A stretch of 6,371 nt of DNA, taken from contig JAFGJC010000085.1 in NCBI GenBank assembly GCA_016929305.1, positions 1 to 6,371 on the forward strand, in the 5' to 3' direction. Positions 1 through 6,191 of the stretch are shown here, piece after piece (the first letter of the stretch is position 1; each line of letters starts with the position of its first letter). The notes beneath the pieces are model-generated. The model saw only the letters and a list, made by a program, of their open reading frames with translations, was not told the origin of the DNA and made no database searches. Both the position numbers and the translations under genes were made by a program. Source of the stretch: a candidate division CSSED10-310 bacterium (GTDB lineage Bacteria > CSSED10-310 > JAFGJC01).

Positions 1-247
1 CAACATGAAACCGGGAAAGAGTGTTCTGTACATTCTTGATGGTCTGGGTAACATCATCCATACCAACCGTTTCATTGTCGCTGCTGCAGCGTCAAAGGAT
101 ACGTCATCGCGTGAAATCGCGTCATGGAATCTGAAAAACTGTTCAGGCCGGCTGGCAACAGGAACCTATCAGGCATACCTGGTCGTTGAACAAGCGGGTC
201 CGGGTGTCGAGGTGCATCGCTGCATGATCGGTGTTAAAACCGAATAA
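1..247 (+). CDS. C-terminal end of a probable exported protein with a FlgD-like terminal domain (5' end outside window)
   Basis: The reading frame is open from the left edge (first full codon at base 2) to the TAA at 245-247, so this is the tail of a longer gene rather than an 80-residue protein. The ATG at base 5 has no room for a visible ribosome binding site. The residues alternate as beta strands: a V-L-Y-I-L-D-G-L-G-N-I-I hairpin, then S-W-N-L-K-N-C-S-G-R, then A-T-G-T-Y-Q-A-Y-L-V-V, and a final M-I-G-V-K-T-E. This is the order seen in FlgD-like immunoglobulin-fold C-terminal domains (D-x-x-G-N, W-x-L-x-N-x-x-G-R, G-x-Y). In known families these end many large secreted or surface proteins, and in some phyla they act in sorting or anchoring. 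The function of the missing N-terminal part cannot be told. A strong terminator follows 38 bases after the stop, so this gene ends its transcription unit. The domain class is fairly likely; a role in sorting is only inference. Confidence 0.72.
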   Translation, partial: NMKPGKSVLYILDGLGNIIHTNRFIVAAAASKDTSSREIASWNLKNCSGRLATGTYQAYLVVEQAGPGVEVHRCMIGVKTE

Positions 248-284
248 TAAATATAAGAAATTAGCGTTAACCAATCAATTCATG

Positions 285-311
285 ACGTTCTAAATTTTAG
301 AACGTTTTTTT
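285..311 (+). terminator. Rho-independent terminator after the left-edge gene
   Basis: ACGTTCTA (285-292) pairs perfectly with TAGAACGT (298-305) around an AATTT loop, and the stem runs straight into a run of seven T (305-311). It lies 38 bases after the TAA at 245-247 and well before the promoter of the next gene, so it separates the two transcription units. Confidence 0.88.
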
Positions 312-412
312 ATTCCCACATCTTTTTTCTGCCCTTATAATTCATATATTTATAGCGTGTGATGGGAGAGAAGATTCAAGGTTTTCGTCAAATACCCTGA
401 CAATTCCATCAT

Positions 413-441
413 CTGACAATCATTACTACATACTTTACAAT
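413..441 (+). promoter_or_regulatory. Predicted sigma70-type promoter of the metallophosphoesterase gene
   Basis: CTGACA (413-418, five of six matches to the -35 consensus) is followed after exactly 17 bases by TACAAT (436-441, five of six matches to the -10 consensus). The expected transcription start near base 448 falls on the ribosome binding site (AAGGAG, 448-453), so the 5' leader would be only about 11 nt. A second CTGACA lies at 397-402, giving an 8-bp direct repeat CTGACAAT (397-404 and 413-420) with a 16-bp period. It could be an alternative -35 or an operator half-site. Confidence 0.5.
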
Positions 442-458
442 TAATGTAAGGAGCTTTT

Positions 459-2015
459 ATGAAACACAGAATTGGTTCTCGCGGACTGTTTCGTCCGGGT
501 GGTTTGTTACCCATGCTGATTTCAGCACTTTTTGTTGCGGCATTATGGTCGAATGCAACGGCTCAGGATCCTGTTAAAAAAATCAAATTCATTGTCATGG
601 GAGATAGTCAGGGGAAACTAGGCTCGTCTACTGATCCATTAAATACTGCAATTTTTACTGAATTAATCAATAAAATCGACTTGGAAGAAAATGTTAATTT
701 CGTTCTTTTTACCGGGGACTTAGTAAATGGATCAACGAGCTGTCTTACCTCATTAAAATCATGGTGCGATGTGAGTTACACGATAGCCGAAAAAAATATT
801 CCAATTCTACCGGTTCGAGGCAATCATGATCTTGATGTGACTTCATGGAAAAAAATATTCGGTGGCGTCGATGCTGGTGATTTAGAAGAAAAATATAAAA
901 AGTTTAAATTGCCTAGCACAATTATTAACGATCCGTCGAATGAATTTCTCAATTATTGTTATCAAAATGAATTTGTTACAGTCGTTGCACTGGATCAATT
1001 TTTGCCTGGATTAAATTTTCAAGTCAGAAATGACTGGCTTGAAAAATTGAAAACAGATAATAATATTTCGACACCACATGTGTTCTTCTTCGGTCATGCT
1101 ACCGCTTTCCCACTTTATTATGGAGAAAATGAATCGCTTGCAATTAATAAAAATTCAAGGGATTTGTTTTTAAAGTACATAAGTGACTTTGGAGGAATAA
1201 CATATTTTTGTGGGCATGAGCATTTTTTCAGTAAATCAGAAATACAGCCACAACCTACTCTATCGAATTATCACATTTTAAATCAATTGGTCTCTTTTTC
1301 TGCTGGTGGAGCTTTGCGTTGGTCTGAAAACATAAAAGGAAACTCTTCAGATTGGAATGCTCTATTAAATACCTCTATTAAAGCAGACAATCAGACAAAT
1401 ATAAATTATGGATATACGATAGTGGAAGTTGGTGATCTCGATGGCGATGGAGATATTAATCATGTAAAGATAACACCAAAATACTTTACTGCTCCAGATT
1501 TTTCTAATCCCAAAACAGGTCCATTGGTCGAATATGCCCTATCTCAACCGCGCCCTTTTATTATTGGTTATCATGGAGATAAAACTACCGATGGCAAGTA
1601 TCCGATAAATGTAAGAGCGCGGATTTATCCAACTGGAGAAACTTTTCTTGGGAAAAAATTCGAATATTGGATGTTAGCAAATGTTAAAACTACAAGTCAA
1701 TGGTTTTACAAGAACACCACCACGATTAACAGCTGGACCGCATTAACGTGCAAAGATTTGGATGAGTTTAGTAAATCATTTATAGCTGATGTTCCGAGTG
1801 GAACTTTAAAGGATATTATTACTAATTTTCCCGACATAATCACTCGGAGCGGCCTTGGTTTAACTGATGGTATAACCGTTAGTCCTAATCAAACGCTCAC
1901 CCTATATTTTTTCATGGATTCAAAGATTGATAATCATTTATCGTTACAAAACGATAAGTTAAACCATTTATTTCGTCCTAATCAACTCTCTTCAGATCTG
2001 ATTATTCCGGAATAA
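459..2015 (+). CDS. Secreted calcineurin-like metallophosphoesterase with extra C-terminal domain
   Basis: This 518-residue protein starts at an ATG five bases after AAGGAG (448-453). Residues 1-36 form a signal peptide: a basic N-terminus, the hydrophobic run L-L-P-M-L-I-S-A-L-F-V-A-A-L, and likely cleavage after A-T-A (33-35). The mature part therefore acts outside the cytoplasm. The metal-binding blocks of the calcineurin-like family appear in order: G-D-S-Q-G (48-52), G-D-L-V-N (86-90), G-N-H-D (121-124), G-H-A (212-214) and G-H-E-H (252-255). Such enzymes hold two metals and hydrolyse phosphomonoesters or diesters. In the first block the usual His of D-x-H is Gln51, a variant reminiscent of G-D-x-Q subgroups. 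A calcium-type loop D-L-D-G-D-G-D-I-N (326-334) sits at the end of the phosphoesterase fold. Residues ~365-518 form a further strand-rich domain that I do not recognise (Y-W-M, Q-W-F-Y, S-W-T motifs), perhaps for binding or anchoring. The substrate is unknown. From about the signal-peptide cleavage site onward the gene is clearly more AT-rich than its neighbours. Confidence 0.9.
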   Translation: MKHRIGSRGLFRPGGLLPMLISALFVAALWSNATAQDPVKKIKFIVMGDSQGKLGSSTDPLNTAIFTELINKIDLEENVNFVLFTGDLVNGSTSCLTSLKSWCDVSYTIAEKNIPILPVRGNHDLDVTSWKKIFGGVDAGDLEEKYKKFKLPSTIINDPSNEFLNYCYQNEFVTVVALDQFLPGLNFQVRNDWLEKLKTDNNISTPHVFFFGHATAFPLYYGENESLAINKNSRDLFLKYISDFGGITYFCGHEHFFSKSEIQPQPTLSNYHILNQLVSFSAGGALRWSENIKGNSSDWNALLNTSIKADNQTNINYGYTIVEVGDLDGDGDINHVKITPKYFTAPDFSNPKTGPLVEYALSQPRPFIIGYHGDKTTDGKYPINVRARIYPTGETFLGKKFEYWMLANVKTTSQWFYKNTTTINSWTALTCKDLDEFSKSFIADVPSGTLKDIITNFPDIITRSGLGLTDGITVSPNQTLTLYFFMDSKIDNHLSLQNDKLNHLFRPNQLSSDLIIPE

Positions 2016-2047
2016 GCTATATTTCTGAAGTACCAGTATCAAGAACA

Positions 2048-2115
2048 GGGATTTGGGAGATACCGATATACCATCTTTAAAAATAAAAATGGTATATCGG
2101 TATCTTCCAAATCCC
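2048..2115. repeat. Long inverted repeat (27-bp arms, 14-nt AT-rich loop)
   Basis: The left arm (2048-2074, beginning GGGATTTGGGAGATACC) and the right arm (2089-2115, ending GGTATCTTCCAAATCCC) are reverse complements except at one position. In plus-strand RNA that position would be a G-U pair, so the stem would be unbroken over 27 bp. The loop (2075-2088) is only A, T and one C. The hairpin starts 32 bases after the phosphoesterase stop. No T-run follows on either strand, so it is not a standard intrinsic terminator. It could protect the mRNA 3' end, be an atypical terminator, or be a small palindromic mobile repeat. No convincing target-site duplication is visible. Confidence 0.85.
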
Positions 2116-2147
2116 TTACCTGTCACAATATCCCAATCAACACAATC

Positions 2148-2185
2148 GTAATTAATGGGAAAAAAGTAATTTTCACATTAATTAC
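2148..2185. promoter_or_regulatory. Second inverted repeat just upstream of the receptor gene; possible operator or leader hairpin
   Basis: GTAATTAATG (2148-2157) is matched perfectly by CATTAATTAC (2176-2185). Inside it GAAAA (2159-2163) pairs with TTTTC (2170-2174) around a six-base loop AAGTAA, leaving a single G-A mismatch. The full structure is a 15-bp AT-rich stem. It ends 18 bases before the GGAG that serves the receptor gene, so it is well placed to be a repressor or activator site, or a leader hairpin. The following bases, AGAATTTTCC, make a poor terminator tail. No good -35/-10 pair was found between 2116 and 2201, so the receptor promoter remains unassigned. Confidence 0.55.
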
Positions 2186-2203
2186 AGAATTTTCCTCTCG
2201 TAT

Positions 2204-2207
2204 GGAG
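2204..2207 (+). promoter_or_regulatory. Ribosome binding site that favours the GTG start at 2215
   Basis: GGAG at 2204-2207 lies seven bases before GTG at 2215, a normal spacing. An in-frame TTG at 2209 also opens the frame but is only one base away from GGAG, which is too close. The ATG at 2202 is in another frame that stops after 63 codons. GTG 2215 is therefore the best-supported start. Confidence 0.6.
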
Positions 2208-2214
2208 ATTGCTG

Positions 2215-4251
2215 GTGAATTTTTTCCTGCATGCTTCATTGACCATAAGCAAGAGTATCACCATATTCGCGACATGCATGATAGTCTCCACAAATGCTTC
2301 AGGCCAAGAAAAATCACCCGATTCCTCTTCAATTCAGAATCTGGATCCAATAACCGTCCGCGCTCCGGAAAAAACAGAAATGGTCTCCGTTGAGAAAAGC
2401 GAACAGGTAATCGGACTCGAGGAAGATATCAGTGATCTCATCTTTTCACAGCCTGGCATCAAACGGGTCCCGGAATCAGGATCATCACTCCTGATCAGGG
2501 GCGAAGGTCCCTACGACTGCCAATTCTTCGTCCATTCCATTGCCGTGCTGCCACCTTCGCACTATATCGGTGTCGGACAGTTTGATCGCAGCAGCACCTT
2601 CATTTCGTCAATGAAAACGCTTTCGGTAATCACTGAAAAAATACCCGGCCGTTTTTACAATACCTCAGGCGGTTGTATCATGCTCGGTCCTGACATCGGA
2701 AGATTTGCATCGAAAAAGCTGCTGAAACGCTCGGAAATTTCCGGCCATATCAGTTTACGAACTATTGATTTATCACTGAGTTCACCGTTTCGACGCAGGC
2801 AGGACTTCTATCAGATTTCAACACGATTCATCAGTCCGATACATCTTAATATGCTTGTAGGACGTTATTGGGAAACCTTTTATAAAGGTTACCTTGGCCG
2901 TGGTTGCCCGGGTCCCTACACCGACTTCGTTTTTACCGGTCAGACTCGCCTCGGATCAAGAAGTGTGCGTGAATTCCTCAGCTTCTCGGTCGACTCGTAT
3001 CTTTCCACCTATCCTGGCGTTCGTGACACAGTGTTGCCGTGGGCTATTGCATCGGTGAATCTCTTTGATACGCTTTCCGGTATCCCTTTTCAACTGACGA
3101 CTGGTGGAGCAACCCAGTATTATTTTGAAGGCAAACGATACGGCTCCATTGTTCCCTTGCGCAGCATCAATCGCACGGATGCATCGATACGGTGTCAAGC
3201 TCAGGTGGTCGAAACGGATAATTCAACACTCTCTGTCGCCGTGCAGAGCCAGCGGCTGCTCTGGCGGGGAAAATCTCAGCTCTTTGAAATCAATACCATG
3301 AGGATAATACCGGGTCTTTCAATCAGGCGCAGAGAACTGGATGTGATTCTGCAAAGTTCCCTGACTCGCTTCGGGCAATCACATACCTATGGAATAAACC
3401 TTATTGGCGGCTGCCTCAATCAGCCCCTAAACCTTTTTTGTGATCCTGGTGTATGGTTTGAAAAAACTCTTTCCCCGATAACTCTTTTGGTTGAAGGAGG
3501 TGTGACAACCTCTCAACCTGATATCCGCGGTCTGCCGGAGGATGCCTACCGTGAAAAACAGATCAAAACGACTTCCCTATCAGTCAATATGAAGAATCTG
3601 CCCCTACCCGCTTCGACCTCCTCACTCGGCATGTATGGAAAATGGAAGAATCACTGTCCGAAGTTCTCCAGGCAGGTAGCGCAGTCGTACTGGGATCCGA
3701 TGGCCGCAACACCGCTTGCAGTCGCCGGGTGTGACCTGAGCGTCCACACCGAGTTCACCTCAACCGTGAGCGCTCAGAGCATGGCAAGCTTCAGCCGCTC
3801 CCTTCGCTATCTGGATGGCGGTTTCACTACCTATGAATGGGATATCCCCTGGCTAGTCAATTCAACACTTGCCTATTCGCCGAACTACTCAAATTCAGTC
3901 TGGTATATTACCGCGGTCTTTGCAGCAGGTCTGCCCTATTTCGACGTGGGTATGCACGATGGTATCCTGTCCTTCGACTCAAAAACCAAACGGGTGAAAC
4001 CCTGGTATCGTCGTATTGATGTGAAATGGCAGGTGAATAATGATGTGACGGGCCATCGATTCTTTACCCGCTACGAGGGGTATGTCGAATTTGCCAATCT
4101 CATAAGCCTGACTCAGCTTTTTCAGATGAGAATCGATCAGAATATCTTCAATGTCCAGGAATACTTCTGGGATAGCAATCTGCAGAAACGATCCATCCTC
4201 TGTGATTATTTTTCCATCAATTTGGGTATTCGCGTCGGATTTCGACTCTGA
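2215..4251 (+). CDS. TonB-dependent-receptor-like outer-membrane protein with plug domain
   Basis: This is a 678-residue protein counted from the GTG at 2215; TTG 2209 would add two residues. Residues 1-30 are a signal peptide (hydrophobic I-T-I-F-A-T-C-M-I-V-S, probable cleavage after A-S-G). The mature N-terminus has L-D-P-I-T-V-R-A (43-50), resembling a TonB box. A plug domain follows at ~60-160: I-S-D-L-I-F-S-Q-P-G-I-K-R-V (72-85), S-L-L-I-R-G (91-96), a strand at 103-111 where family members carry the V-D-G motif, G-R-F-Y-N-T-S-G-G (145-153) and I-M-L-G-P (155-159). The remaining ~520 residues are amphipathic strands with many aromatics, ending in I-R-V-G-F-R-L, as expected for an outer-membrane barrel. 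In the known family such proteins import siderophores, vitamins, glycans or peptides using TonB-ExbB-ExbD energy; no TonB system genes are in the window. The plug is divergent (H-S in place of D-G), so the ligand cannot be guessed. Its base composition is near 55-60% GC where I counted, unlike the gene before it. Confidence 0.8.
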   Translation: MNFFLHASLTISKSITIFATCMIVSTNASGQEKSPDSSSIQNLDPITVRAPEKTEMVSVEKSEQVIGLEEDISDLIFSQPGIKRVPESGSSLLIRGEGPYDCQFFVHSIAVLPPSHYIGVGQFDRSSTFISSMKTLSVITEKIPGRFYNTSGGCIMLGPDIGRFASKKLLKRSEISGHISLRTIDLSLSSPFRRRQDFYQISTRFISPIHLNMLVGRYWETFYKGYLGRGCPGPYTDFVFTGQTRLGSRSVREFLSFSVDSYLSTYPGVRDTVLPWAIASVNLFDTLSGIPFQLTTGGATQYYFEGKRYGSIVPLRSINRTDASIRCQAQVVETDNSTLSVAVQSQRLLWRGKSQLFEINTMRIIPGLSIRRRELDVILQSSLTRFGQSHTYGINLIGGCLNQPLNLFCDPGVWFEKTLSPITLLVEGGVTTSQPDIRGLPEDAYREKQIKTTSLSVNMKNLPLPASTSSLGMYGKWKNHCPKFSRQVAQSYWDPMAATPLAVAGCDLSVHTEFTSTVSAQSMASFSRSLRYLDGGFTTYEWDIPWLVNSTLAYSPNYSNSVWYITAVFAAGLPYFDVGMHDGILSFDSKTKRVKPWYRRIDVKWQVNNDVTGHRFFTRYEGYVEFANLISLTQLFQMRIDQNIFNVQEYFWDSNLQKRSILCDYFSINLGIRVGFRL

Positions 4252-4273
4252 ATGCCCGCAAACACGCGCCCTT

Positions 4274-5680
4274 TCAATCTTTAGTGGAAAGCATATGCAA
4301 ATACTTCATGTACGATCGATTTCGCGCAATCCAGTCTGAAACAACTCCTTTGCCCAGAATCTTCATCATCATGGGCATCATCGATGGGAAGTGTGCATTT
4401 TTATACATTTTCTTCACCAGTGCCGCAGCGCTCTGATAGAGAGTGTTAAAAGCATCGTTGCAAGCATTGGTATAATGGTAAAACTGCCTGAAACACTCCA
4501 CCATGCCCTCCTGAAGCTGCAAAGCGGTCATATTCCGCGGTTTGAATACGACATGAAGACCGTCGTAGAAATTCCAATCGGTATGCAGCAGACGGTCCTG
4601 TTTGACAAATTCACCGAAAAGCTTCGTACCGGGCAGCGGCGTAAGAATCGTGTATTGGACGGTATCGATGCCGGTTTTTTTACAAAACTTCGTGGTTGTC
4701 GAAAAAACCTCCGTCGTGTCTGGGTCATTACCCAACATGAACATACCATGCACACAAATATCATTTTTCTTGAATACTTTGACAGTACGGGTAATATCCT
4801 CAATCGACTGATTCTTATGCATTGACACTAAACTTTGAGGATTGATTGATTCGAAACCGACGAATACCATTCTGCAACCCGCTTTTCGCATCGTTGCGAC
4901 AAGTTCAGGATTTTTACTGATCTCCGTGCGAACCTGGGCATTCCATCTTTTCTTGAAACCTTTTTTCATCATGAGGTTTAACAGTTCTTCGGTCCGGTTC
5001 GCATTGGCGGTAAAATGATCGTCGGTAAAAAATACCGTTGGCACGTGAGACGGTATTCTGATCAGCTCATCAAAAACCCGCTGCGCTGACTGCCATCGGT
5101 ACTTGTGTCCAAACATCTCGGTCACCGAGCAAAAATTGCAATTATAGGGGCAGCCTCTTGATGTCATAACCGGAATGACATTCATGGTTTTCCATCCCTG
5201 AATGAGCGAATAATCGGGTATGGGAAGTTGGTTGAGATTTTCGACAGGTTGGCTATAAATGAGTTGATCCTTAAAGGCGCCATTGAGAACATCGACGATG
5301 ATATCTTCGGCTTCACCGACGACGATATGATCTCCATGCGAGGCGACATCCTCGGGAAGCATGCTGGCATGAATGCCACCGATAATAACCTTCGAACGCA
5401 GATCGAGCCTGCTTCGCACATCACGATATCGGGCAGCGATGGTTTTTCCCCGGTTGATTGTTGCTGTGATGCAACTCAGACAGAGAATATCGGCCTGTTC
5501 CAACTCCGGGTCACTGACATGACGCTTGAGAATATTTTCGTTCAGAATTGTCACCGCAAACCCGTTCTCCTTGGCAATTGTTCCCAAATACAACGGGCCA
5601 AGAAGCGGGATTTTCATTAACCTGGTAAAAACATTGGATGGCGCACCCTCCGGTTCGATAAAGACAACTTTTTTTTTCAT
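4274..5680 (-). CDS. B12-binding-domain radical SAM protein
   Basis: This 468-residue protein starts at the ATG at 5680-5678, three bases after AGAGGA (minus strand of 5684-5689), and M-K-K-K-V-V-F-I-E-P is a typical first strand of the family. The frame stays open to an ATG at 5773, which would add 31 residues of low-complexity sequence with a poorer binding site. Residues ~1-140 form the cobalamin-binding-like Rossmann domain: P-L-L-G-P-L-Y-L-G (25-33), I-I-G-G-I-H-A-S-M-L-P-E-D (99-111), V-V-G-E-A-E (120-125). The radical SAM core begins at S-R-G-C-P-Y-N-C-N-F-C (174-184) with the [4Fe-4S] ligands Cys177, Cys181 and Cys184. It continues with F-F-T-D-D-H-F (217-223), G-F-E-S (275-278) and L-T-P-L-P-G-T-K-L-F (346-355). 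The D-x-H-x-x-G cobalamin His motif is absent, as in several relatives. These enzymes do methylations, ring closures and other radical reactions, usually in cofactor, lipid or natural-product synthesis. The substrate is unknown, and no partner genes are present. It is a cytoplasmic protein. Confidence 0.92.
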   Translation of the reverse strand: MKKKVVFIEPEGAPSNVFTRLMKIPLLGPLYLGTIAKENGFAVTILNENILKRHVSDPELEQADILCLSCITATINRGKTIAARYRDVRSRLDLRSKVIIGGIHASMLPEDVASHGDHIVVGEAEDIIVDVLNGAFKDQLIYSQPVENLNQLPIPDYSLIQGWKTMNVIPVMTSRGCPYNCNFCSVTEMFGHKYRWQSAQRVFDELIRIPSHVPTVFFTDDHFTANANRTEELLNLMMKKGFKKRWNAQVRTEISKNPELVATMRKAGCRMVFVGFESINPQSLVSMHKNQSIEDITRTVKVFKKNDICVHGMFMLGNDPDTTEVFSTTTKFCKKTGIDTVQYTILTPLPGTKLFGEFVKQDRLLHTDWNFYDGLHVVFKPRNMTALQLQEGMVECFRQFYHYTNACNDAFNTLYQSAAALVKKMYKNAHFPSMMPMMMKILGKGVVSDWIARNRSYMKYLHMLSTKD

Positions 5681-5683
5681 AAA

Positions 5684-5689
5684 TCCTCT
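5684..5689 (-). promoter_or_regulatory. Ribosome binding site supporting the internal start at 5680
   Basis: The minus strand reads AGAGGA-TTT-ATG, a purine-rich Shine-Dalgarno match just before the ATG at 5680. The alternative upstream ATG at 5773 has only a GAG five bases before it. The peptide between the two starts has no resemblance to the family N-terminus. Confidence 0.5.
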
Positions 5690-6191
5690 GGATGATGCTG
5701 ATGAATAGCGATGCAATGACATTGAGACTTTTTGATGGTGACATATACATACTTTCACCGGTTTATCTTTCATGAAAACTCTTGCCTTAGATATGAAAGA
5801 GCATAGCGGAGGTAAAAACTTAAAAACACAACACTATTCCTGCAGAGATCTATCGATAAACCTTTTTTTATGGTTTAACGAAAAAAGCAATTTCTGTGCC
5901 TAACCAAATTGAGGCGTTTCATTCCAAATAAGCCTTCTAATATTGGTGTTAATTCATTGCTGTCACCACGGAGTATCAATCATTACTTCTACAATCTTAA
6001 ACTACTCTCCTCCATTTTTTCCTGATTCAGATAAAAGCTTTCTTATATACAGGAATGAGGGATTCGGTTCGATGCACTATTTTTTCAATGATAATACCGT
6101 TCATATCACTACAATTGGGATATCGCATGGATATTAACCTGAATTACCGACAATTATTGCCAATAAGAATCTGATTCTTATTCTGCGAAAT

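Noticed and set aside
2275..2277. Cys21 of the receptor as a lipoprotein cysteine
   Set aside because: The preceding residues F-A-T do not fit a lipobox, and the hydrophobic segment continues after the Cys to a normal cleavage site.
2202..2393. ATG-started 63-codon frame overlapping the receptor start
   Set aside because: It runs out of frame through the receptor's signal peptide and plug, and its product has no signal, motif or sensible composition. The receptor frame explains the sequence.
4391..4825. 144-codon plus-strand open frame
   Set aside because: It lies wholly opposite the radical SAM coding sequence, whose conserved motifs account for these bases.
5228..5620. 130-codon plus-strand open frame
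   Set aside because: It is antisense to the cobalamin-binding and cluster-binding parts of the radical SAM gene and has no independent support.
5681..5773. N-terminal extension of the radical SAM protein from the ATG at 5773
   Set aside because: The 31 extra residues do not resemble the family, whose first strand begins at the internal Met, and that Met has a purine-rich AGAGGA before it. The extension cannot be fully excluded.
5857..5877. TAAACC/GGTTTA hairpin as a terminator
   Set aside because: Only six pairs, with the T-run in the loop rather than after the stem on either strand.
6061..6080. GGTTCGAT resembling a tRNA T-loop
   Set aside because: The flanking bases do not form a five-pair T-stem, and no acceptor or anticodon arm is found upstream.
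5943..6137. 64-codon frame in the intergenic region
   Set aside because: It needs a TTG start without a ribosome binding site, and the predicted peptide has no domain or membrane pattern; it is probably chance.
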